Assembly: GCA_907164885.2 (NCBI GenBank)
Contig: OU015501.1
Span: forward strand, 59,677,619 to 59,741,618
Source: Dolomedes plantarius
Taxonomy: Eukaryota > Arthropoda > Arachnida > Araneae > Dolomedidae
Length of the DNA stretch: 64,000 bases
Direction: 5' to 3'
The position numbers and the translations under genes were made by a program. The notes beneath the pieces were generated by a model. That model searched no databases. It worked only from the letters and a program-made list of their open reading frames with translations, and was not told where the DNA came from. Positions 9,101 through 17,594 of this stretch are shown here, one piece after another; positions within the stretch are counted from its first letter, which is position 1, and each line of letters begins with the position of its first letter.

Positions 9101-11942
9101 ATTTCTTTCTTGGCATCTTTCGATTGGCGTGGTTTTGGACATACAACTGTATGATGTCGTTTATTACAAATGAAACACTTGACATAACTTTTGCATACCT
9201 TCGAATTATGTCCTATTTTTAAACAAGAAAAACATGCCCCTTTTTTACGCAATATTTCTTTCTTTTCATCATATGGTATATCATTTGCTTTAAAACATTC
9301 TGTAGAGTTATGAGAAACTTTATTACACCACAAACATAATTTATCAGATTTAGTGTATGTCTTTTCACTCGCTACAATACACGCTGCGGTGGGAATGTGA
9401 TGTCGAGATTTCGATGTATCGAATTCTTTGCTACATGCAAATCCGGAACGGGCCAGATTCAAACGCTCTTCGCTTTCCACTTCGAATCTCAAAAATTCTA
9501 AAAGACTAGTTAAAAGATTAACTTCTTTCCCAGTTTCAGCTTTCACTGTTCGCGATCGTTCCCATGTTTTCATTATTTCCTCTGGTAAAGCAGACTCGAC
9601 TAAGGGGTACAACATTGCTGCATATTTCTCAGAAGTTACTCCCAAAGTTTCTAATGCACGTAACTGAGTTTCCAATCGGTCATGTAGGATACGCAAAGTA
9701 AAGTTTTCTCCATTTTTAACTTGAATTAAAACTAAATTCAGAAGTTCACGAACATAGATTTCAATCAACAACTCATCACGTGCAAAACGCGACTTCATTT
9801 GTTCTATGGCCTTAAAATAATTTGGCCCAGATGGTGGAAAACTTTCTACGAGGTCTCGGGCTGAAGAGCCAATTTCAGTAGCCTGCAGTAAATATTGGAA
9901 TTTATCATCAGAGTCTATGGTATCATCTTCATGAATTTTTTTAAATTGCCCCCAAAATCCAATCCAATTTTTTACATTTCCATCAAATCGTTTCAATTCT
10001 AATTTAGGAAGTCTAAAATTTCGCTTACCTTGAGACGTGACACTTACATTATCGTCTAAATTAACTTCGTTTTCCAGAAGATTCGTGACTTTCGATTTCG
10101 CGGTAATCCATTGATCACGATAAGATTCAGTTATATCTATATCTTTTGAAAATTTTTCTTCATCAAAATCTTCTGCGTTTAACCATAATTCTTTTATTTG
10201 TTCATCTAAATCAAAGAGGCGATTCGCTTTATCCTCTAATACACTACTTGCCGGTATCACGTCACTTCTAATTACCGGTTCAACAGTCAATTTCGATTCC
10301 AAAGTTTTTAAAGAGTTCGTAAATAATCGCCGGAGTTGTGCTCGTTCTCGCTTTAGGTTATCCATAGTCCTGTCGCGGACGCCAGAAATGTGAGAAAACT
10401 GTTCGATAATCACTATGAATACTTTAGAACAAGCACTTTATTTAAATACGAATTACTTACGACACGATACAATTTTGAAATGAAAGCGGAACTGTTTTTA
10501 CATTTTTCTGATGTGGAGTTGAGAGGCAGTTCTTCTGCATAGGCAAACGAATTTACATTAATCAAGGAGTTTGCCTCAACAATGTCTTTTATGTTAATTC
10601 TATCATATGTATGTTAGATTGTGAAGACCACAAAAACAGATAAAGCAGGTCATCATAATTAGGATAATGGTTTGTGCAGTAACTATAGATATCACAAAAT
10701 AGGAATACAGGAAAGAATTCAGTTGATGATAGAGGTTATATAGTCCACCTCCCTTGAGAAAAGACCTGGGACCAGTTTAAGGGTTGTTGTCCCAGGAAGG
10801 TCGATTCTCGAAATAAGGGGTCGAGGATAATCAATACCTCATCAGCACTACTATCAGGAGTATTTACAGCTCTTTAAGCATTGAGAAAATAATGAAGGTT
10901 TTAACTATTTAGGTTTTAAGAAAACAATCGCATGTTTTTATTTCTATTTTCATGTAATCAATGTAGTTTGATTTTTTACCCTGTATCATACTAATTACTA
11001 TTTCCTGAAGTAATGTGAGGGCATTTCAGAAATCCTCGATAAAATTTGAAGTCGTTTACTTTTATAAATCCTGGATCATACAAAAATTTATTATATAGAT
11101 GCAGATTTCTGGGTATTTGGGTGTTTTCAGTGGTTAGTTTTCTCTTTCACCAAAGGAGGCATGCTCTTTTTTTGTAATTTTTTCATTTTAAAATAATAAG
11201 TATAGCCAGTTATATTAATAAATACTGCAAACATAAAACCAATGGGCTTTCAGAAACCAGTGACAGCAATAATAAAAATTTTTTTAAAGACTTAAGTGTC
11301 TACTCTAATATTGTTGATCTCGGTTGTGTTTTAATTAATTTTAATTTAGAAAAAATCAACTTTTCCGAAGTGACCATGTTCTCTCACGGATCTTCTCTTC
11401 AGAGGACACCTTTACTGTATATAGTTATAGAGATATACAGATTATAGTTACGGATAGATTATAGTTAAGGCTTATGCAGTTAACTAAATTTACGAGTAGA
11501 ATCGTAATACGAAAGTCAATTTACTTGTACTAGAGTTTTAAACTTCTGATTTTTATTTAAATGAAAGTATATATATTTTACTCTAAAAGTCAAAGTATTG
11601 CCTATTGAATTTTCAAGTATTTAATTTTTGTTTAAAGTTGTTTCTAAAGCATATTGATTGTCTTACTGTTTTTTATTCCTTGTTTTAAAATTTTGATGGT
11701 ATGCATATCTTATGTGGCCTTATTAAATATCTTTTATTAGGTGCATTTCGCACAATTATAAATTCTTGCACTTTACATTTCAGTTGAAATTTCTTAGCTA
11801 TGATGAACTGAGTCAACGTATGGCAAGTTTAGATTCAGACATGGAGAAAGAAATAGAGGAATTAAGGCGACGTTATCAAGCCAAACGCCAGCCAATACTA
11901 GATGCAATGGATGCAAAGAAGAAAAGGCAACAAAATTTTTGA
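29..11942 (+). CDS. hpo: Hippo/MST1-2 serine/threonine kinase, 3' part (five coding exons)
   Basis: This is the core kinase of the Hippo growth-control pathway. It phosphorylates Warts/LATS in the cytoplasm and pairs with Salvador and dRASSF through its SARAH domain. The visible coding exons are 29-166, 4002-4121, 4208-4418, 4502-4863 and 11784-11942; each junction has AG/GT and the phases agree. In order they give the end of the kinase domain (RCLVKNPDERATASELL), the segment HEYIRNAKPVTIL, an acidic linker, a Pro/Asn-rich region, and the SARAH domain ending KRQPILDAMDAKKKRQQNF. The order and the terminal RQQNF match vertebrate MST1/2 as I remember them. The gene runs off the left edge, so the ATP-binding half is missing. 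Two introns have been enlarged by transposons (878-3439 and 4891-10581), both removable by splicing. No coding break is seen. Confidence 0.95.
878..3439 (+). mobile_element. Unclassified DNA transposon, about 180-bp TIRs, 8-bp TSD, inside an hpo intron
   Basis: The ends are long inverted repeats: about 878-1062 is the reverse complement of about 3258-3439, both starting TAGGGCGGAGCGTAAAAA. They are flanked by perfect 8-bp duplications, ATAGACAG, at 870-877 and 3440-3447. The 2562-bp element encloses one decayed transposase-like gene on the + strand (see 1440-3116). An 8-bp duplication occurs in hAT, P, KDZ and a few other superfamilies; the TIR length and the protein do not let me choose among them. 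The TIRs have diverged by several indels, so the copy is not recent. Confidence 0.85.
1440..3116 (+). pseudogene. Decayed transposase-like gene of the 878-3439 element
   Basis: The longest open stretch, 1857-2342, includes the phrases GCNGTVVNTG, LHANELPLRHVVQHLDG, TSGPNAFSGP and LPVVRFGDISSKFP. Further pieces follow in the same or shifted frames: PGKMSHARWLTTANGIKRSYI at 2400-2480, VYLPMWFTVKLNPYC near 2524, and IPCHTQSVERFVKLVTE at 2950-3000. Upstream, about 1440-1850 reads VSDRAGAIIAS, VIDRHKLRIEREK and LNFDGRK with stops between. I believe similar proteins are repeated in many arthropod genomes, but I cannot name the family. If it is a DDE enzyme, candidates are the N of GCNGT (perhaps once Asp), the D of HLDG and the E of SVER. 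At least four stops or frameshifts make it non-functional. Confidence 0.7.
4002..4121 (+). CDS. hpo: hpo exon: segment after the kinase domain
   Basis: The acceptor TTTTTATAG is followed by CAT at 4002, and the donor GTAGGT starts at 4122. The 40 codons begin HEYIRNAKPVTILQPLIAEA, the counterpart of the MST HPF(V/I)RSAKG segment. It stays in phase with both neighbouring exons. The tail ETYIYRNRINNIDF has no clear vertebrate counterpart. Confidence 0.9.
4208..4418 (+). CDS. hpo: hpo exon: acidic linker with DEVD site and six T-M/L motifs
   Basis: The acceptor is CATGTAG and the donor is GTTAGT at 4419. The exon opens DDDEVDSRTMV, matching the DEMDSGTMV caspase-cleaved position of vertebrate MST1. 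It then carries TMV, TLV, TMI, TLV, TLV and TMK motifs in an Asp/Ser-rich context. In MST2 such autophosphorylated Thr-Met motifs recruit the SLMAP FHA domain and STRIPAK phosphatase (established knowledge). The exon leaves one base (A) that joins GG of the next exon to make Arg (TMKR). Confidence 0.93.
4502..4863 (+). CDS. hpo: hpo exon: Pro/Asn/Gln-rich inhibitory region before SARAH
   Basis: The acceptor is TTTTCCAG and the donor GTAAGT at 4864. It begins HDTAPGEKKENYRPFFLAHF, equivalent to the KPSFLEYFEQKEKE block of MST1, followed by a charged DEKEKEKK helix and a low-complexity region (PVPPPHTGTPHPN). It ends EGEFNF just before the SARAH exon. The other-frame reading 4628-4867 is a shadow. 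Confidence 0.92.
4891..5072 (-). repeat. 3' LTR of the BEL/Pao element
   Basis: This 182-bp repeat starts TGTTCGATAATC and ends TTTGCCTCAACA on the + strand. By eye it matches 10400-10581 base for base. It is preceded by the ATGTC duplication at 4886-4890. Confidence 0.95.
5242..10365 (-). CDS. BEL/Pao gag-pol polyprotein
   Basis: One uninterrupted frame of about 1707 residues. I start it at ATG 10365 because the earlier in-frame ATG at 10413 lies in the LTR and upstream of the primer-binding site. Residue positions below count from 10413. The order is: a gag-like DUF1759 region (LPKLELKRFDGNVKNW, about 135); CCHC-type knuckles (CLWCNKVSHNSTEC and CFSCLKIGHNSKVC, about 355-425); an aspartic protease with DTGS (about 478); reverse transcriptase (RPVFDASA about 761, YIDN about 884); RNase H (CFSDAS about 1050); an HHCC integrase finger (about 1350-1395); an integrase core with D (GIDLAGP about 1422), D (TDNGTNF about 1484) and E (WWERM about 1528); and a C-terminal DUF5641-type domain. 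YIDN replaces the usual YxDD. I believe this variant occurs in one BEL clade, so it does not by itself mean an inactive enzyme. Confidence 0.97.
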   Translation of the reverse strand: MDNLKRERAQLRRLFTNSLKTLESKLTVEPVIRSDVIPASSVLEDKANRLFDLDEQIKELWLNAEDFDEEKFSKDIDITESYRDQWITAKSKVTNLLENEVNLDDNVSVTSQGKRNFRLPKLELKRFDGNVKNWIGFWGQFKKIHEDDTIDSDDKFQYLLQATEIGSSARDLVESFPPSGPNYFKAIEQMKSRFARDELLIEIYVRELLNLVLIQVKNGENFTLRILHDRLETQLRALETLGVTSEKYAAMLYPLVESALPEEIMKTWERSRTVKAETGKEVNLLTSLLEFLRFEVESEERLNLARSGFACSKEFDTSKSRHHIPTAACIVASEKTYTKSDKLCLWCNKVSHNSTECFKANDIPYDEKKEILRKKGACFSCLKIGHNSKVCKSYVKCFICNKRHHTVVCPKPRQSKDAKKEMNENPNAEVLISRKNSPTLLLTVLARITSKEKSGIIRILFDTGSQRSFIRKDIADKLGLEISNQETLSHGLFGGGETEQKLHNAYDITLQSLCSKFRCRISVLDETKICGNIPRVTNLNVYPLLRKKNIVLSDVGENTPEIGLLIGADYLGSLLTGTIVPIDDNLVAVNTKLGWTLQGKQACSVRSLNDISCSCNLDLTELWDLDVIGIRDPSEIKSRQDIEAETLNFFHRTIKRIENNRYEVSLPWKEGHPELTNNKELAKKRLISTTKTLVRTGHLEEYNDILKEWLDLGIVELVKEDDGIGHYLPHRPVFKSSSMITKIRPVFDASARDEKGNSLNNCLEKGPNLIELIPKLVMQFRKHAIGITSDIRKAFLQISLSPNDRDYFKFLWWKDRKTEEIITLRHCRVVFGASPSPFLLGATITYHLEHAPEELKKTAQLLQNSFYIDNCVLSLETKEAARVFISEAKQLTFSAQFDLRGWTTSPDGVIECETNERYIPLLGLSWDVQIDELSCNLGTRTFSESSVTKRTLLSLAQSIFDPIGYTSPTTVIPKLIIQKSWKEKLGWDEVLPPDMRKEFLDWFKHLHFLKDCTVPRRLVTGPFKHCVISLHCFSDASKVSYAVCIFIRSCYEGKTSVQLVASKSRVAPTKDITIPRLELLGTLIATRLYNQVVDSLNLQGCKVFFWSDSTVALTWIKRKNCWKTFVGNRVAEIRSYTNPDDWHYVPGSMNPADLPSRGCNAKTLLESRWWEGPNWLKEDPVKWPVSEVPSADEDLVDSEKKKLVVTVVAQETSNFTDSLLYFSQYSKLIRMIAWIMRFINNCRKNEYARKGELVYEEVLNTEKILLRYKNLINIIIQRETFQGKGVEVLKEMQTFKDNDGIIRVRTKLVLGDEDEDFKCPILLPGDNAIIHRLIHQKHCQLQHSGLGTLISNLRENYWIIGIRRKAKKICSCCVICKRFKAKRTEPPLAPLPRNRIKHAALFEVTGIDLAGPLFLLSGEKAWIVLFTCAIYRAVHLELVNSLSTEAFIMALRRFIARRGRVSIIYTDNGTNFVGTNNALQDLDWKRIMSFSTIKKIRWNFNPPTAAWWGGWWERMIRMLKELLRRILGRSILKHEELETILCDCEATINSRPLTYIDDNSEGLKPLTPSNFMQGIPSAEVPDLDEIDHNSLNKRLRYLQKLRNDLRMRFRNEYLAMLVHRGRSREDTLQVGDVVILESPGKCMNWPLGLIVEIFPGADGHSRVARIKTAEGEKIRPFQRIYSLEIRSPEIQFFDLLKDNIPAVVEIP
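10400..10581 (-). repeat. 5' LTR of the BEL/Pao element
   Basis: This 182-bp LTR looks identical to 4891-5072. It would hold the promoter for - strand transcription. It is followed by the second ATGTC duplication at 10582-10586. Confidence 0.95.
10587..11783 (+). other. Remainder of hpo intron
   Basis: AT-rich intron sequence between the BEL element and the SARAH exon. No coding or transposon signal is seen except one half of a 28-bp direct repeat at 11463-11490. Confidence 0.6.
11784..11942 (+). CDS. hpo: hpo last exon: SARAH domain
   Basis: The acceptor ACATTTCAG precedes TTG at 11784, and the exon ends at TGA 11940-11942. The 52 residues start LKFLSYDELSQRMASLD and end AKKKRQQNF. This is the antiparallel helical SARAH dimerisation domain that binds Salvador/RASSF and another Hippo molecule. 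The phase continues from EGEFNF of the exon ending at 4863. Confidence 0.96.
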   Translation: MKFLSYDELSQRMASLDSDMEKEIEELRRRYQAKRQPILDAMDAKKKRQQNF

Positions 11943-14900
11943 GTTATGTTTTGACATTTAGAAATGAAAAGAACCCTGCTTGTAGCATGTCATGCTGGAT
12001 TTGGTGGCAATATTTAAGGCCTTTGTCTTGTGATGGGATTTGTGATATATTAAAACTATGCCTGCCTATGAAGCTTAAAAGCATTAGAAAAGCTGCTGGC
12101 AGAATACTGTGTTTACAAAATGCCACAATCAGAGAAAAGCATATTGTTTATATGTTATTAAGACCATACACATTACTGCCTGCCTATTTTATGCTTTCAT
12201 AGGTTTTAACCTAGATAAACCAAACAGAGTTAAGGCTGTGTATGTTTTATAAAGTTAAGGCTTATGCAGTTAACTAAATTAATGTACATTGAAATTTAGA
12301 AACTTAATGAGTCACACCAAGCATATAAATTTGTGTATAGTATGTAATAACATATGTACAAAAATATAAAAGGTGCTTGTCACTAGTCATGTGTCAGATA
12401 TTTTATTGCAGTAGTTCCTACTGGAACCAAGTGCCAGGCATGAAAGTGGTGGACTTAAAATATTGTTCCTGAACATTTCATTAAATTTTGTTTTTGTTTC
12501 ACATAGGAATCTTCAATTTATCAGTTTGACTTGAGATAACTTTTCTACTTCCACCTAGATATCTGATGTTTATTGTATTTATTTCTCATTTCTGTGTTTC
12601 AAATTTTCATGAATTATGTAAATGAGAGAAGAATATATAAGATATATTAACTTTACTAGTCCTATTCTAAACATTAATTCTGTTGAAAGCTATTTGAGAA
12701 AATGGTTCTATTATATATATATTGTGTTTTTTTCTTATTAATATGCTTTTATGAATTGACAGTTATCTTAAAATTTTTTTCTGATCTACCTACAGATTCA
12801 GGTTGTTTGTGTGCGTTTATATGTGTGTGTATGTGTATGCATGTGAGTAGCTGAAAACATTGACTATTCTGGTCTTTCAGATTTTGAATAATGTTAATTG
12901 AATGTATTTTGCAGATAGTTTCTTTCTGTTGTTAATAACTTTGTTTGATTCATTGCTCTGTTTTTAACTTCATAGTTACTATTGATTTGCATTAAATTCT
13001 GGTTGATGTAATTTAACTTGCATTTATTAAATCATTTAACTCATTTGATGTTGTTCATGCTCGGTGAATGAATGCTATGTGCCATGATACTTGCTAGTTT
13101 CTTTGAAATTATTGACAAATGTGTTAAATATTTTTGCCATCATATTGCAATATCATTTCATGTAAGCGTTTGAAATATTATCATATAAAATTACTGCTAG
13201 GGTTAATTAATGCATTTAATTATTCCAAATATACTGTATTATCTATTTATAACAGATTCAATATTCAGTTAAAATTACTATTCAGTTATTTTTTCAAATG
13301 TGGATGAACAATAATTAGTAATTTCCTGTTGGTTTTTATTTATTAAGTTGATTATAATATTAAGCCCATGTTATTTATTTATACATACATGAATGATACC
13401 AATCTCATACTTTTTTAAGGTAAAACTTTTCTAAGAGTCTTTTTTTTATGTGCTTCCATTCAATTTGTAATGTTAGAGATTAAAATCTTAGAAGTGTTAT
13501 ATTGGGTATTCTTCTAATTATGCATTGCAAGACTTAATAACAAATTGAAAGATAGTGAGAATTATTTATTTTCATGGTATTGCTTGTACAAAAATGTGTA
13601 AATATTTCTTTGAATTACATTTTTATGCCAAAACCCATTTTCTGTATGTGTAAATGTCAAGGATAGTGATATAAATGCATTGATGCCACTTCTGTAACCA
13701 CCGTTCTTGTACATTCTCTGTTAATGTACATGAACATGTTATGTGCACCATTCTGTGATTTTATTTTTAAAACCTGCTTTTGTTCTTTTATGCAATATTT
13801 CATTATACATTTTTATCTTTTTTTTTTTTTTTTAAACTATTTCAGATAATTTAGTTTTTAATGTTTGATATGGTAGAGAAAGTGTACAAAAGTGTTAGTG
13901 TTGCATTTTGCTTATCTTTTAATCATTTAAGTTGGAAAGTGTTTTTAACTGTTATAAAAACAGTTCATGTGTGTGCATATATCATTAGGATTGCAATAAG
14001 ATAAAACATTTTAGTGATTCACTTTTATATGATAATCTGTTTAAGAGATTTTTATATCGACTATTTGTAGTGATTTTGTTAAAACTCACCTAGTTATTTT
14101 CAGTGACGATGATAATTTACATTAGTACAAAATATCTCTTGCCAGATTCTAATGTGATATTCTTTTTTATCTCTTGCGTTTCTATGTCATGTAAGTACCA
14201 CAAATATTTTTTACACCGCCAATGTGTGAAGTAGGGAGTGAAAGTTGTTTAATCTTAATTCTTTTGCCAGTGATGATCATTCATTTTCTTAAAGTGAAAT
14301 AACATTTCATCTTGTTATTCCTAATTCACTCATTATAATTTAGTTTATTGAGTATTTTTTATTTTCCACCTCTTTTTTTACAAATTAAAAAGTTTTCAAC
14401 TAATTATTTAGATATGTGTATAATTTATTTCAGCAAGCCATGAATAGTACATGACTAAGCTGTCCTGCATTTTATGCTAAACTGTTCTATTTCTTTTTGC
14501 CATCATTAGCATTTATTTTATTTTGTCTTTCTTATTCCTTTTCGTCTCACATCTTAGGGGTATTTCTATGCATTAAACAGAAATTTATCTGAATAGGATT
14601 AAAGCAACTTTTAAAGTTCCTGGATCATAAACGAAAAAATCGTTAGAAGTAATAATAGCATTTTAAACTGATATGCAGTCAAATATGAATTTCATTTTCT
14701 AATAATTTATCATTATTAAACAGGTTTATAGAAATGAGAGGAACTCCTTTCCTCTCATAAAACAAGAGAAAAAATAAAATGCAATTTTAAATAGTTTGAT
14801 TTGCGTATGGAATCTTCTAATGAATACATTACTCTATGCATCTTTTATTTTATAAGAATCGAGAAGTATAGTTGTATTAAACTTGTTTGAGGAATTTTTG

Positions 14901-15640
14901 CCTTGCATTCACATGCATTCAATTTAAAGTTATTTCAAGGTTATTTAATCAAAAAACCAATTTGATTTTTCTCCCCGAACCAGAAAATGTAAGCTGCGAA
15001 TTCTTTCTACCACCAGTCTATATCTCTCATAGACAATGCTATAACATTTTTCAAACTAAACAGTACATATCAAACGTAATGCATTGTGTTATGTTTGATA
15101 TATACTGTTTAGGGCTGAATTTAAGAATATTTCTACTCATTCAGGACTGATCCTCAGTAGCACAGTCTAAAAGTATCAAGTTCACTGATTAACATAAATG
15201 TATGTAGTCAGGCAAAACTTGCTTAAAACTAGACTTGGCCTGATTCTGTAGCTAAAGTTGACCATGGCATTCCTAAACAAACCTACATATTCTCTCAGTT
15301 TGGCAACCCTATTGAATTTTTTATCGTTATGCTTTAAACAATTTTACTGTAGCTAAATATAAACAATTTTGAAAGGAACCAGTAAAGTCTGAAAATTATG
15401 TGTAGAAACCTTAAATTTTGTTCACAGCATTTTTAGATATCTGACCTCATAAAATTTAGCTAATGATTTTTATGATTTTGTTTTTTCATTCTGTCCATTT
15501 CTGGCTTCCCAATACTTACAAACAACATAATTAAATCTGTTAAGTGCAGGGCATATTTTGAGGTAGTTGCTGTCAATAGTCATCCTGAAACACAAAAAGT
15601 ACAAGGAGTCCCTAAGTCGAAAGGAAAATAAATGTGCATT
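11943..15640 (+). other. Probable hpo 3' UTR and downstream AT-rich DNA
   Basis: Very AT-rich, with many T-tracts and ATTTA-like motifs. I found no canonical AATAAA between the stop and about 14770, where AATAAA occurs near 14773; variants such as ATTAAA lie closer. Either the UTR is long or a variant signal is used. No other gene is seen. Confidence 0.4.
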
Positions 15641-15649
15641 AAGACAGTC

Positions 15650-16430
15650 ATGTCTGGTAACTGCTATGATGAGCGAAATGGCACGGGACCTGTGTAAGTC
15701 AGGAGATTTGGTCTTGTCTTAGGATTCTGACCTATCGACTGCAGCCTTGTTAGGTTAGCTGGGCCTTCCTAGAGTTGGTCCAGCCCTAGAGATCACGGTC
15801 CTCGTCATTTGGGTGGTGCCCTTTGGCGAATACAGGACACGCCGGCTCACAAAGTTTCCGCAGGGTGGGTTGCACAGCAACGATGAGGTTTTAACCATGT
15901 TGCTGGTTCTGCGCCCAGGGTTGCGACTATTCCCTCTCAAAATTGACCATTCCCAATTTAGTCCAAGTCGTCTCCTATCTGGGATTTGTAACGATGCTGT
16001 CTTATTTTACTTAATTTTTTGAGTCGGTGCCAGTATTTTGACTCGATCTTAACCTAGGTCTCTAAGTCTTCGTGTTCTCGCTCGCAGCCATTAATTTTGT
16101 GCAGTCGTTTCGTTTGGGCTATCTTTTTTGCCACCTTCTTTAACTACTTTTGTCCTGAAGGTTGGTGTGTTCGAGTGTCCTTCAGCAGAGCTACTAGTCT
16201 TCTAAATTAAGTTTATGTAATATTTCTGGCAAATCCGTCTGTTCTGCTTGTCAGTGCCGCTGGTTCTGTGGAGTGTGTCTTGTCGGTGGTGTGTGTAGGA
16301 CCTTGTCTCGGTCGTGCACGTAGTGGTTGCCTGCTGCGGGTCTATCTGCACCGTCAGGATTAACCCTGTGGGGCTTCGGCCAGGTCGGGCCTGACGTGTG
16401 CTTTTTGGGAGTTATGTCTGGTAAGGAGAT
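15650..16430. repeat. GC-richer island, possible transposon fragment
   Basis: This block of about 780 bp is clearly less AT-rich than the DNA around it (for example GGCCTTCCTAGAGTTGG near 15763, and the end near 16380). It is bracketed by GTCTGGTAA near 15652 and again near 16417. No ORF, TIR or tRNA box was found. It resembles the 5' part of a retroelement only in composition, so the class is unknown. Confidence 0.3.
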
Positions 16431-16439
16431 GCAACAACT

Positions 16440-17499
16440 TCACCTCAAGGAAAACTGGGAGTAAAAAAACTTAGAGATGCTGCCATGTATTTCCTATTGC
16501 TTCTTTTTCTGTGGCTATTATAAGAATTTTCTTAAACTCAAAATTAATAAGATGTTAGGGTAATAGAGTGTTTGGCCTTTGGAGAATATTTGTACCCTTT
16601 TTCATCAATAAGTCTGCATTGTTTTCCTCTGCACCACAGTGAGTAGGTTCCCATTCCAGAACTTCTCAATCACTCAAGCAAGCAAAGAGAAGCAGCAATG
16701 CTGTGATAAATTTAATGTTAACCAGGGTGCACCACAAGGAGGCCCACCACTTTTCACCCCATTTTTACAAGGAAGGGTATGATAGGTAATTCAAACTATA
16801 TATAATTTTATAGTTACTGTGATCTATTTACACCTGATTTTGTTGACTCCTGTAGCTGGAAAAGGATTTATATGCAAGGTTTTTATTTTTTTTTCTGAGC
16901 TCTTTTAGTAAGTCAGAGGAATGTAATGAATGCTGTTTAGAAAATTTTCTTTGGGGATAATTTGCCTTTGTGTAGTATACCTGTATAAAAACATGACAAC
17001 CTTTCATTTATCTGATTTTTCCAGAGATTTTAAAGGAAAATGCAGAAATGCAACTTGGGATGATTGCAAAATTTGGCACTGATATTGACAACAAATGTGG
17101 CTAGTAGTGAGATTTATTCAGGTGGCTAAATAAATTTTAATGGGGCTTATTTGTATCTGTTCATTACATTAATTCTTTATTATCATGCTCAAGTTGTATA
17201 TTCATCGTAAGGGGCATCAATCTAGAGGCACAAGTGTGAAACACTTGCCATTGTCCAATTACACGAGGTTATTAGTATCACAACTACTGACTTGTGAATT
17301 TTTGTGAAATAGGTTTCTTAACATCTTGTGTGAGAAGTTAATACAATTATAATATTTTAATGAATTTTTGTTATTCTCTCATGCTTAGCTTATTATCTTA
17401 ACATGAAACATTTACCAATCCTGACCTGAAACATTTTACCAATCAGTAATTTGTTTTCTGACTCCCATCTAGTCCAAGTATTACTGAATTAGAGTGTAT

Positions 17500-17594
<95 letters not shown>

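Larger units (their letters stand above)
4886..10586 (-). mobile_element. Full-length BEL/Pao LTR retrotransposon, antisense in an hpo intron
   Basis: The 5691-bp element (4891-10581) has identical-looking 182-bp LTRs, 5'-TG...CA-3', and a perfect 5-bp target duplication ATGTC at 4886-4890 and 10582-10586. On its own strand the order is 5' LTR (10581-10400), a primer-binding-site candidate TGGCGTCCGCGACAGGAC (10384-10367), one gag-pol frame (10365-5242), a purine-rich tract GGTGGGAGGA (about 5085-5075) and 3' LTR (5072-4891). The uninterrupted frame and identical LTRs point to recent insertion. It lies opposite to Hippo transcription, between the linker exon and the SARAH exon. Confidence 0.97.

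Noticed and set aside
5651..9667. Several + strand open frames opposite the BEL polyprotein
   Set aside because: They are shadows of the long - strand gag-pol frame.
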